Shown here: positions 8,064 through 16,476 of the stretch, piece by piece | Layout: every line of letters starts with the position of its first letter | Numbering within the stretch: position 1 is the stretch's first letter | DNA from: Ignavibacteria bacterium | GTDB lineage: Bacteria > Bacteroidota > Ignavibacteria > UBA10030 | Length of the DNA stretch: 46,594 bases | Assembly (NCBI GenBank): GCA_016873805.1 | Contig: VGVZ01000026.1 | Location: 1 to 46,594 of the forward strand | Direction: 5' to 3' | Translations under genes and position numbers: made by a program | The notes under the pieces: model-generated | Database searches by the model: none | Told to the model about the DNA's origin: nothing | What the model saw: the letters and a program-made list of their open reading frames with translations, nothing else

Positions 8064-9518
8064 TCAGTCCCCAAACGGATTCGTCAAGAGTCCGTTGTCG
8101 TATCTGTTGAGGTAGTCGTTTGTCACTTTGCGTACCAATCCGCCCAGCAACACGAGGCCGATCAGATTCGGAATTGCCATCAACGCATTTCCGATGTCGC
8201 CGAAATTCCAGACGATCTGCAAGTAGTCTCCCTGCAGCACCGCACCGAAAAACACGAAGATGCAGAAGATGTATCGGTAGGGCAGAACGCTCCGCGTTCC
8301 CCACATGTACTTTGCTCCTTGTTCGCCGTAGTAGGACCAGCCGATCAACGTCGTGTATCCAAACAACAGACTACTCAGGCTCACAATCCATCCGCCGAGG
8401 TCGGCGCCTAATCCGACCGCGAACGCGGATTTCGTCAATTGTGTACTCGTCAGCTTTTCGGTCGCTTCGGGATGGAGCAGACCGGACGACAAGATCACAA
8501 AGGTGGTCATACTGCATACGATAATGGTGTCGATGAAGGTTCCCATCATGGCAACGAGACCCTGCGCGGCCGATTCATTTCCCTTTGCCGCGGCGGCAGG
8601 AATCGAACATGATCCGATTCCCGATTCGTTTGAAAGTGTCCCTCGTGCAACACCATAACGAATCGCCTCCTTCACGGTATGGCCGAGGAATCCCCCCACG
8701 ATTGCCTCGTTGGTCAGAGCAGATCCGAGGACGACCATCAGCATATCCGGCACCACAACGATGTTCGTGATGATGACGTATATTCCCGCTCCCATATAGA
8801 GAACGATCATTCCCGGGACAAGTCGTTCGGCAACGGCCGCAATCCGTTTCACCCCGCCGATGATCACCAGTCCCACAATGATCGCGAGTCCGAGTCCGGT
8901 CCAGATAAACGGAACGCTGAAATCGCTGTGGAGAGCGAGTGCGATTGAGTTCGATTGCGCCATGTTGCCGCTCCCAACGGTTGCCATCAGCACGACGGCA
9001 ATGGAAAACCACAATGCAAGGAACTTCCCGAGACCCTTCCACCGCAGGCCGTCACGGAGATAGTACATCGCTCCTCCGCTGAAGGTCCCGTCGGCTGTCT
9101 TGATGCGGAACTTGAGTCCGAGCATTCCCTCCGCATACTTGGTCGCCATACCAAATACAGCAGTCATCCACATCCAGAAGGGGGCCCCGGGTCCGCCGCT
9201 CGCGATCGCTGTTGCGACACCGGCGATGTTTCCGTTTCCGACCGTTGCGGCCAGCGCAGTCATCAATGCCTGAAACGGCGTGATGTCTCCCGTTCGAGCT
9301 TCCATCTCCGCTTTGTTCCGGCTGCGAAGCATAAACCGGATTGCCATGCCCAGTCGGCGAACTTGGATGAACCGGGTCTGAATCGAAAGATAGATCCCCG
9401 TGATGGCCAGGAGGACGACGACACCGGGGAAGAACGGAACACCGGGAATCTCGGGCCACCAGATGTGGTCCGCGATGAGTGTGGTGATTTCAAGAAGTTG
9501 ATCGAGGAACTGGTTCAT
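8064..9518 (-). CDS. Alanine/glycine:cation symporter, AGCS family
   Basis: This 484-residue inner-membrane protein has about ten hydrophobic segments and the family signature TVGNGNIAGVATAI at about residues 92-105. Its length is normal for AGCS carriers, which import alanine or glycine together with sodium (or protons). The substrate cannot be fixed from sequence. The ATG at 9518 has AAAGAGG closely upstream. It lies 24 bases after the stop of the NSS transporter gene, so the two are almost certainly co-transcribed from the promoter at 10928-10956 and end at the terminator at 8001-8038. Its last 15 codons recur as a decayed copy at 3743-3793. Confidence 0.93.
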   Translation of the reverse strand: MNQFLDQLLEITTLIADHIWWPEIPGVPFFPGVVVLLAITGIYLSIQTRFIQVRRLGMAIRFMLRSRNKAEMEARTGDITPFQALMTALAATVGNGNIAGVATAIASGGPGAPFWMWMTAVFGMATKYAEGMLGLKFRIKTADGTFSGGAMYYLRDGLRWKGLGKFLALWFSIAVVLMATVGSGNMAQSNSIALALHSDFSVPFIWTGLGLAIIVGLVIIGGVKRIAAVAERLVPGMIVLYMGAGIYVIITNIVVVPDMLMVVLGSALTNEAIVGGFLGHTVKEAIRYGVARGTLSNESGIGSCSIPAAAAKGNESAAQGLVAMMGTFIDTIIVCSMTTFVILSSGLLHPEATEKLTSTQLTKSAFAVGLGADLGGWIVSLSSLLFGYTTLIGWSYYGEQGAKYMWGTRSVLPYRYIFCIFVFFGAVLQGDYLQIVWNFGDIGNALMAIPNLIGLVLLGGLVRKVTNDYLNRYDNGLLTNPFGD

Positions 9519-9542
9519 ATTGCCTCTTTCGGAGACTGATGA

Positions 9543-10880
9543 TTAAAAGCCGAATAGTTTCTGGCCAAGGACTACCAGGATAACGACGGGACAAACGAAT
9601 CGGAGGAGCACGCCCCATATCGCAAGAAGGAACTTGCTCGAGGATTCCGCTCCGAGGGAGAGTTCCTCGCTCGCCTTCCGTGTCGTCCAGACCCAACCGA
9701 CAAAGATCGAAAAGAAGAACCCTCCGAGCGGGAGTGAGACATCGCCGAACAGGAAATTCATCATGTTGAGAAAGCCGGTTTGCCCGAAAATCTCGAACGA
9801 CGTGAGTCCCGCGGACGCGCCAAGAGAGAGTGCAGACGGGATGCCGACGACAAAGACAAGAGCGCTGATGATCCAGACCGCCTTCGCGCGGGACCAGCCT
9901 TTCTGATCCACGAGGAACGCGACAGGAACTTCGAGAAGAGAAACCGTCGAGGTCAATGCGGCAATCGCAAGCAGAACAAAGAAGAGAACTCCAACGAACG
10001 TGCCGGCCGGCATCTGTTCGAAGATTGTCGGAAGAACATTAAAGACGAGTCCGGGACCCTGAGACGGCTCGAGGCCGGCGGAAAAAAGGGCAGGAAAGAT
10101 AACCAGGCCGGCCAGGACGGCAATCAACGTGTCCGAAAATCCCACCGCGACGGCACTCGTGACCACGTTATCTTTCTTTGAAAGATAGCTTCCGTAGGTG
10201 ATCATCGTCCCCATTCCGAGACTCAGCGAGAAGAATGCTTGTCCGAGGGCCGCGAGAATCGTCGAACCGGTAATCTTACTGAAATCGGGATTCAGATAGA
10301 ATTGCACTCCCACCGATGCACCCGGAAGCGTGAGTGCGAACGCAATGAGACCGAGCAGGATGACGAGGAGCATCGGCATGAGGATCTTCGACCAACGCTC
10401 AATCCCCTTTTCCACTCCCCCCAGCACGACGAAGAGTGTGAGTCCGAGAAACACTGCGAAATAGAACAACTGGCTGTACGGATCCGCGAGAAAATCGCTG
10501 AAGCTCGTCGTCGAATGAAGAAGGGTTCGGAAAATGAACGCGATGGTCCAGCCGGCAATGACAGCATAGAACGAGAGGATAAAGACCCCGGTCGCAACGC
10601 CGAGATACCCGACGACCGGCCAGGAACGCGAACGGGAGAGCTTTTTGAATGCGCCGACGGGATTGAGAGTGGTGTGGCGTCCCATCGAAAGCTCGGCGAT
10701 GAGAACAGGAATCCCAATGGCAAGCACGCACGCAAGATACATGAGGACAAATGCCGCTCCTCCATTTTGTCCTGTCACGTACGGATATCGCCAGATGTTC
10801 CCCAGACCGATTGCCGATCCGGTCGCGGCGAGAATGAATCCGAGCTTTGAGCCCCAGGTCCCTCGCGTAGTTGGTTCCAT
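9543..10880 (-). CDS. Sodium-dependent transporter, NSS/SNF family
   Basis: This 445-residue membrane protein starts WGSKLGFILAATGSAIGLGN, the family's first helix with its sodium-site glycine-rich stretch, followed by IWRYPYVTGQNGGAAF. Bacterial members such as LeuT and MhsT import amino acids with sodium. About 11-12 hydrophobic segments are visible. The ATG at 10880 was chosen over an upstream in-frame start at 10919 because protein similarity begins only here and GAGGAG lies 11 bases before it. It is the first gene of a two-gene operon with the AGCS symporter. Both carriers plausibly take up amino acids released by the neighbouring secreted peptidase; that link is inferred. Confidence 0.93.
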   Translation of the reverse strand: MEPTTRGTWGSKLGFILAATGSAIGLGNIWRYPYVTGQNGGAAFVLMYLACVLAIGIPVLIAELSMGRHTTLNPVGAFKKLSRSRSWPVVGYLGVATGVFILSFYAVIAGWTIAFIFRTLLHSTTSFSDFLADPYSQLFYFAVFLGLTLFVVLGGVEKGIERWSKILMPMLLVILLGLIAFALTLPGASVGVQFYLNPDFSKITGSTILAALGQAFFSLSLGMGTMITYGSYLSKKDNVVTSAVAVGFSDTLIAVLAGLVIFPALFSAGLEPSQGPGLVFNVLPTIFEQMPAGTFVGVLFFVLLAIAALTSTVSLLEVPVAFLVDQKGWSRAKAVWIISALVFVVGIPSALSLGASAGLTSFEIFGQTGFLNMMNFLFGDVSLPLGGFFFSIFVGWVWTTRKASEELSLGAESSSKFLLAIWGVLLRFVCPVVILVVLGQKLFGF

Positions 10881-10927
10881 CGTGCAGTCATCTCCTCGAT
10901 CGCGGTGATATCGACACAAGTGCGCTT

Positions 10928-10956
10928 ATTATACTTAACGGGGTTGAAAGAAGCAA
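10928..10956 (-). promoter_or_regulatory. Sigma70-like promoter of the NSS-AGCS operon
   Basis: On the minus strand TTGCTT (-35, 10951-10956) is followed after exactly 17 bases by TATAAT (-10, 10928-10933), a near-consensus sigma70 promoter about 45 bases before the NSS start codon. Confidence 0.75.
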
Positions 10957-11031
10957 TGGAAAGAGCGGAGTGGGGGACACGATCCTGTTTGGTTTGCATG
11001 TCCCCTGGGGAAGGTTGGGCGACGGCAGGAC

Positions 11032-11907
11032 TTACTTCCTCTTGCGCTTGACAGGTTTGTAGACGGGATCAACCCCGAATTCGCTTGAGGCCCACAGGGT
11101 GAGGATCGATGCGATTCCAGCGATGGCCCGTTTCACATCTTCCTCGTGAATTACCAGACCATACGTATCGGCGACAACGTGCATGTTGTCGAGGATCTTC
11201 TCGGCGGCGCGACGATCGATGTTGCCGTGCCAGTATTCGACCTGGTCGAGAATCATCAGCTCGTGCCGGCGGAAAAACTCTCCCAGCGAGATGACGTTTT
11301 CGCTGAGCGCCGTGCGGGGTTTACAAATCTTCAGGAGATCTTCGACGAATTCGTCCCACAACTGTGCGAAGGATTGGTTGGCCGAGCGCCGGAGGTACCT
11401 GGCTCGCGCAAGAGAAAACCTCGCCTTGGTCTTGACACGAAACAAGGGGATCACCGGATGGAAGTCATAGAACTTGTGGATCGCCTCTTCGTCGTACTCA
11501 TCCTGCTGCTTGAAGACCCACATGTGCTTGAGCTGACCCCACGTCGCGATTTTCACGACGGCCGGTTCCTGACTATCAAGAAGAATGAACTGTCCCTTCT
11601 CTTCTTTGACGACCGTGACCCAGTGACTCCAATCCTGGATGCACAAGAGCGAAGGAATTCCACGTCGAAGGTACGAGGTGAGTTCGCGTCGTGCTTTTTC
11701 GGGATCATATTTCCGGACCATTTGAAGTTCGCAATCGTACGCGCGCGCTGCGCGGCCGAGCTTGATCTCGTCGGTTCCGTTCCACCAGTGAGTGCCGGCA
11801 CGCCGAGAGATTTCGTTTTCGTTCACAAGAATGCCGTGCATGATGAGGGCATGCTTCAGGGCGAACGGTCCACACTGCCAATCATTGGGTTGAGGATAGA
11901 TACCCAT
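11032..11907 (-). CDS. C39-like papain-fold cysteine protein
   Basis: The N-terminal half reads as a C39-type papain-like peptidase: QPNDWQCGPFALKHALIMHG carries the candidate nucleophile Cys12, SHWVTVV the catalytic His, and ILLDSQEP the Asp. The C-terminal half is a charged, helical extension ending in a basic tail. There is no signal peptide or transporter domain, so it is not a classic C39 bacteriocin exporter. The ATG at 11907 is preferred because AAGGTGAT lies 10 bases upstream. A TTG at 11928 in the same frame is possible and adds 7 residues. It is divergent from an ATP-grasp ligase gene whose start is 124 bases away. The substrate is unknown. Confidence 0.8.
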   Translation of the reverse strand: MGIYPQPNDWQCGPFALKHALIMHGILVNENEISRRAGTHWWNGTDEIKLGRAARAYDCELQMVRKYDPEKARRELTSYLRRGIPSLLCIQDWSHWVTVVKEEKGQFILLDSQEPAVVKIATWGQLKHMWVFKQQDEYDEEAIHKFYDFHPVIPLFRVKTKARFSLARARYLRRSANQSFAQLWDEFVEDLLKICKPRTALSENVISLGEFFRRHELMILDQVEYWHGNIDRRAAEKILDNMHVVADTYGLVIHEEDVKRAIAGIASILTLWASSEFGVDPVYKPVKRKRK

Positions 11908-12031
11908 AATACGCGCGATCACCTTCAATTTGTCAGACCGAAACTACCCAAAGATTGAGCCAATATCAACGGCGTCCTCTTGCCGATCATTAGAAAGTTG
12001 CGGATATTCGCTCAACATCGGAGTCGAGGGA

Positions 12032-13090
12032 ATGGGTGATTTGAAACCATCGGTCGTTGTGCTGGTGAACCAGATCGGGGAGGATGAATACGAGCAGATG
12101 CGGCAGGTCGATCCGGCCACGCTGGGATTCAAGCCGGAGTACGATATTCATGTCTTGACCGTCCGCGAGGAGTACTCAGCCATCGTGAAAGCGCTTCGCA
12201 GGGAAGGGTTTCGGGTGCGTCTGGTGAACCTGGAGGAGAATCTGAGGAAGCTGGAACGAGTCCTTCATCGGAATCCGCCGGATGTGATCTTCAACCTTGT
12301 GGAGCATTTCAGGGACCGTTCGGAACTGGAATTCGCGGTCGCGGGCCTCTTCGAGCTTCACGGGATTGCCTATACGGGCGGGGGGCCGTTTTCGCTCGCG
12401 CTCTGTCAGCGCAAGGGCTTGACGAAACAGGTGTTGCTCGCAAACGACGTCCCGACGCCGCGCTTTCGTATCCATCTGACGCCGGACATCCTGCGTCGCC
12501 ACGGTCTGCATTATCCCCTTATCATCAAGCCCGCCCGGGAGGATGCCAGTTCAGGGGTCGATCGCGATTCGGTTGTGTACGACTATGAAGAGCTCAAGAA
12601 AAAGCTCGCGCAGGTTTTCACGGAGTATTCCCCTCCGATTCTCGTCGAGGAATTCATCGAAGGGAAAGAACTGCATGTGAGCGTCTTCGGGAATGATCCC
12701 CCCGTCGTTCTGCCGATGATCGAATTCGATTTCTCCGAACTTCCGGAAGATCATCCTCGAATCATCAGCTACGATGCGAAATGGAACCCGCTCGACGAGA
12801 TCTATCATCGGGTGCACTCGGTGTGCCCTGCGCGGATTTCCAAACGCGCGCACAAGAAGGTAACCGAAATCGCGACCGACGCGTACAAGATTACGGGCTG
12901 CCGCGATTATGCCCGTCTCGACATCCGCCTGGACAAGCACGATCACCCCTTTGTCCTCGAAGTGAACCAGAATCCCGACCTCACCGAGGGGGTCTCGTTG
13001 ATGGAATCGGCGGAGCAGGCCGGTTACTCGTTCTCGACTGCACTCCGCATGATCGTGGAATTCGCCCTCGCCCGAAAGCGATCTCGGTAG
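12032..13090 (+). CDS. ATP-grasp ligase related to D-alanine--D-alanine ligase
   Basis: This 352-residue protein has the D-Ala-D-Ala-ligase-like fold order: an N-terminal alpha/beta domain with DVIFNLVEHF and ELHGIAYTGGG, then an ATP-grasp domain with PLIIKPAREDASSGV (nucleotide lysine), ILVEEFIEGKELHVSVFG, and the metal-binding end VLEVNQNPDL. Family members join a carboxylate to an amine using ATP. It is diverged from housekeeping Ddl, and its neighbours are not cell-wall genes, so the substrate is open. The ATG at 12032 was chosen because similarity begins there. The longer frame from a TTG at 11930 would overlap the divergent gene's leader. The ribosome-binding site is poor (GAGGGA right at the ATG). 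Confidence 0.85.
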   Translation: MGDLKPSVVVLVNQIGEDEYEQMRQVDPATLGFKPEYDIHVLTVREEYSAIVKALRREGFRVRLVNLEENLRKLERVLHRNPPDVIFNLVEHFRDRSELEFAVAGLFELHGIAYTGGGPFSLALCQRKGLTKQVLLANDVPTPRFRIHLTPDILRRHGLHYPLIIKPAREDASSGVDRDSVVYDYEELKKKLAQVFTEYSPPILVEEFIEGKELHVSVFGNDPPVVLPMIEFDFSELPEDHPRIISYDAKWNPLDEIYHRVHSVCPARISKRAHKKVTEIATDAYKITGCRDYARLDIRLDKHDHPFVLEVNQNPDLTEGVSLMESAEQAGYSFSTALRMIVEFALARKRSR

Positions 13091-13093
13091 GTA

Positions 13094-13125
13094 TTTGTCT
13101 CCTCCCGCAACTTTGCGTATCTTTG
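13094..13125 (+). promoter_or_regulatory. Bacteroidota-type promoter upstream of mutS
   Basis: TTTG (13094-13097) and TATCTTTG (13118-13125) are separated by 20 bases, matching the Bacteroidota primary-sigma consensus of TTTG at -33 and TAnnTTTG at -7. It lies 60 bases before the mutS start. Confidence 0.65.
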
Positions 13126-13184
13126 CATAGCCGTACGGCCGACCTTGTTCGGTTCCTATCCAATGGAAATGTGACTGCCTCTCC

Positions 13185-15800
13185 ATGTCAACACCGCTGA
13201 TGCGTCAGTACCAACAGGTGAAATCCCGCTATCCGGGAACGATTCTGTTGTTCCGGATGGGTGATTTCTATGAAACGTTTGAAGAGGACGCGAAGATCAC
13301 CGCAAGGGTGTTGGGCATCACTCTGACCAAGCGGGGGAACGGTGCGGCTGGGGAAGTACCGCTTGCCGGATTCCCTCACCATGCGTTGGAAGCATACCTT
13401 CCGCGTCTCCTTAAAGCCGGTCATCGCGTCGCAATCTGTGAACAGCTCGAAGATCCGAAATTCGCCAAAGGGATTGTGAAGCGTGATGTCATCGAGGTGG
13501 TGACGCCCGGCGTTGCGTTCTCGGAAAAAGTCCTCGATCATCGCCGCAACAACTATCTTGCCGCTGTCGCGCTTCCGTCGGCGATTGCGAATGGAGAAGA
13601 ACTGATCGGCTTCGCGTTTGTCGATGTTTCCACCGGTGAATTCCGCGCGAGCGAGCTTCCGATGAAACACCTGGCCGAGCAGGTTGGAAATCTCCGCCCT
13701 GCGGAAATCCTTCTGCAGAAGAGAGATGCAGAGACCGTCGAATCGCTTCTCCGTCGCTCCTTTGACGGCATCTACACAAAGATCGATGATTGGGTGTTCA
13801 ACTTTGAATATGCCTACGATTCACTGATCAATCACTTCAAAACTCATTCGCTGAAGGGTTTTGGGATCGAGACGTTCCGCATCGGGATTGTCGCGGCGGG
13901 TTCGGCGATGCATTACCTCCAGGAAACGCAGAAAGCCAACATTCCTCACATCCGAAAGATTCTTCCGCATGATGTGAGCGATCACATGGTGCTCGATCCC
14001 TCGACCAAACGGAATCTTGAGATTACCTCCACCCTCGAGGGAGCCGAAGAGGGATCCCTCTTTTCGGTCATCGATCGAACCGTCACCCCGATGGGAAGCC
14101 GCCGTCTCAAACGGTGGATCAATCACCCGTTGAAGAATCTCGGTCCCATCAACGCACGACTCGACGCGGTCCGGGAGTTGATCACGGACGAATCAAGGAG
14201 GAATGTGCTCCGAGGTGTGTTGCACCAATTCGGCGATCTGGAGCGGTTGATCGCGAAGATCGCCACCGCACGGGCAAATCCCCGCGAAGTCAACCAGATG
14301 CGCGTGTATCTCTCGCTGATTCCGGAACTGATCACGACGATCGGATCGCTCGAATCCACGATGATCAATTCGCTCCGAGAGGCACTGGATCCCCTTGAAG
14401 GCGTGGTGCAGACGATCGCATCGGCTCTCGACAACGACCCGCCACTTGCGTTGGCCGACGGGGGAGTGATCAAGAGGGGATACAACACGGAGCTGGACGA
14501 ACTTCGGTCGCTCGCATATTCGGGAAAGGATTGGATTGCCAAGCTTCAGCAATCGGAGCGCGAACGAACCGGTATTCCGTCGCTGAAGGTGGGATTCAAC
14601 AATGTCTTCGGATACTATATTGAAGTGACGAACACCCACAAAGAAAAGGTTCCGGACAACTACATCCGCAAACAGACGCTGACGAATGCGGAACGTTTTG
14701 TCACGCCGGAGCTTAAAGAGTATGAACAGAAGGTGCTCAGCGCCGAGGAGAAAATCGTTGCCCTGGAAACGCGGCTCTTTAACGAACTTCGCGTTGTGAT
14801 CGCGGAACATTCGGAATCGGTCCAAAAGAACGCGTCGGCGATCGCATCGCTCGACTGCCTGGCATCGCTGGCTGATATGGCGGTTGCGAACAAATTCGTG
14901 TGTCCCCAGGTCGATGATTCACATGTGATTGAGGTCGTCGAAGGGAGACATCCCGTCATCGAGGTACTCTTGCCCCCGGGCGAACAGTTTACGCCAAATG
15001 ACGCCTCGCTAGATCCCGAGTCAAGCCAGATACTCATCATCACCGGCCCGAATATGAGCGGGAAGTCGAGCTACCTGCGTCAGGTCGGATTGATTGTCCT
15101 CCTGGCACAGATCGGCAGCTTCGTTCCTGCGGCGTCGGCGCGGATCGGGATCGTCGACAAGATCTTCACGCGCGTCGGTGCGAGTGACAACATCACGTCG
15201 GGAGAGAGTACGTTTCTTGTGGAGATGCATGAAGCGGCGCACATCGTCAACACGGCAACGAAGCGAAGCTTGATCCTTCTGGACGAGGTGGGACGAGGAA
15301 CGAGCACGTTTGACGGGATCAGCATCGCGTGGGCGCTTTCCGAGTATCTGCATGATCGGGTCGGAGCGAAGACCCTTTTCGCCACCCACTACCATGAGCT
15401 GAACGAACTCGCCGAATACTTCCCGCGGATCCGCAACTTCAAAGTCGATGTCAAAGAGTATGGCGACAAGGTCATCTTTCTTCATAAAGTGCTTCCGGGT
15501 TCGGCTGATCATTCTTACGGGATTCAGGTCGCCCAAATGGCAGGTCTCCCGGACGAGATCACCGATCGGGCAAAACATATTCTTCGAAACCTCGAAGGAT
15601 CGGAATTGAGTCCGCACACCCAGGGATCGGCGCAGCGGCGTCCCTCCACGGGAAGAATGCGAGAGCCGGATGTTCAAATGACACTGTTCGAAATGAGCGA
15701 CGAGGAGATTCGCGCCGAACTGCGCGCGATCGATCCGGATGCGCTCACGCCTCTCGATGCCCTGAAGAAACTTTCCGAGTTGAAAAAGAAATACACGTGA
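13185..15800 (+). CDS. mutS: DNA mismatch repair protein MutS
   Basis: This 871-residue MutS is of normal full length. The mismatch-reading loop GDFYETF with its Phe-x-Glu lies at about residues 26-32. The connector, lever and clamp regions follow, and the ABC-type ATPase has Walker A GPNMSGKS at about 621-628 and LLDEVGRGTSTFDG as Walker B/signature, then FATHYHELNEL. The tail contains a DVQMTLFEM-like segment, the usual position of the beta-clamp-binding peptide in MutS. It recognises mismatches and small loops and recruits MutL. The start at 13185 matches the family N-terminus (TPLMRQYQQVK). A Bacteroidota-type promoter lies just upstream, and three plus-strand genes follow with short gaps. 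Confidence 0.98.
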   Translation: MSTPLMRQYQQVKSRYPGTILLFRMGDFYETFEEDAKITARVLGITLTKRGNGAAGEVPLAGFPHHALEAYLPRLLKAGHRVAICEQLEDPKFAKGIVKRDVIEVVTPGVAFSEKVLDHRRNNYLAAVALPSAIANGEELIGFAFVDVSTGEFRASELPMKHLAEQVGNLRPAEILLQKRDAETVESLLRRSFDGIYTKIDDWVFNFEYAYDSLINHFKTHSLKGFGIETFRIGIVAAGSAMHYLQETQKANIPHIRKILPHDVSDHMVLDPSTKRNLEITSTLEGAEEGSLFSVIDRTVTPMGSRRLKRWINHPLKNLGPINARLDAVRELITDESRRNVLRGVLHQFGDLERLIAKIATARANPREVNQMRVYLSLIPELITTIGSLESTMINSLREALDPLEGVVQTIASALDNDPPLALADGGVIKRGYNTELDELRSLAYSGKDWIAKLQQSERERTGIPSLKVGFNNVFGYYIEVTNTHKEKVPDNYIRKQTLTNAERFVTPELKEYEQKVLSAEEKIVALETRLFNELRVVIAEHSESVQKNASAIASLDCLASLADMAVANKFVCPQVDDSHVIEVVEGRHPVIEVLLPPGEQFTPNDASLDPESSQILIITGPNMSGKSSYLRQVGLIVLLAQIGSFVPAASARIGIVDKIFTRVGASDNITSGESTFLVEMHEAAHIVNTATKRSLILLDEVGRGTSTFDGISIAWALSEYLHDRVGAKTLFATHYHELNELAEYFPRIRNFKVDVKEYGDKVIFLHKVLPGSADHSYGIQVAQMAGLPDEITDRAKHILRNLEGSELSPHTQGSAQRRPSTGRMREPDVQMTLFEMSDEEIRAELRAIDPDALTPLDALKKLSELKKKYT

Positions 15801-15847
15801 TGGAGTGAAGAAAAATCCCGTATGAACACAGAAAGGCCGAAGTCTCG

Positions 15848-16450
15848 ATGTCCCGGAGCGATTTTCTTGTGCTGAGGAACCATGGCATGTTTCATTTCAA
15901 AGACGTGAAGGTCCCGAGAAGCCTCATTGACCGGAAATTCCAGAGCGGTTGCAGTATTCAGAATTGTGATGCCACATGTTGCGCCCAGGGAGTGTTGGTT
16001 GATCCCGTCGAGAAGGCGAGGATCCTCTCCCACGCCCTGTTAATTCTCAAGCACATGGAACCACATCAGGAAAAGAATCCGGCAAAGTGGTTCGAAGGTG
16101 AAGAAGAAATCGATTCGGATTTTCCTTCGGGGAGGGGAGAGGGAACACAGACACGGGAGTACGGTTGCGTCTTCCTCAAGCGAAACGGCCATTGTGTGCT
16201 GCAAGCCGCCGCGACAGCCGAGGGGAAGCACAGGTTCATGCTGAAACCATTCTTCTGCATCGCGTATCCAATCACTATCCACCAGGGTATGGTGGAACTC
16301 GAGGACCTCGAGTACGCCGATCGTAAATCATGCTGTAACGCGGATGACACGGGAGCCCTGAGCGCCATCGAGGTCCTCGCCGCGGAATTCGAATTCGTGC
16401 TGGGCGCCGAAGGTTTCGAGGAATTGAAACGCCTTTCCAGTAAGTCCTGA
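15848..16450 (+). CDS. DUF3109-like cysteine-rich protein
   Basis: This 200-residue soluble protein has many cysteines in family-typical positions: C35, C40, C44 and C45 in CSIQNCDATCCAQG, then GCVFLKRNGHC, KPFFCIAYPI and SCCN near the end. The pattern resembles DUF3109, a Bacteroidota-enriched relative of the YkgJ/Fe-S-cluster-type cysteine-rich proteins; metal binding is likely but unproven. It lies 47 bases after mutS and 26 before the phosphatase gene on the same strand, so it is probably in the same transcript. The ATG at 15848 has AAAGG upstream at a long spacing. M14 is a possible alternative start. Confidence 0.82.
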   Translation: MSRSDFLVLRNHGMFHFKDVKVPRSLIDRKFQSGCSIQNCDATCCAQGVLVDPVEKARILSHALLILKHMEPHQEKNPAKWFEGEEEIDSDFPSGRGEGTQTREYGCVFLKRNGHCVLQAAATAEGKHRFMLKPFFCIAYPITIHQGMVELEDLEYADRKSCCNADDTGALSAIEVLAAEFEFVLGAEGFEELKRLSSKS

Positions 16451-16476
16451 TTGTCTCATTCTCAATTGGAATCGCA

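Noticed and set aside
8955-9539. 194-codon plus-strand frame
   Set aside because: Antisense to the AGCS symporter and rich in His/Arg/Asp, typical of a shadow frame.
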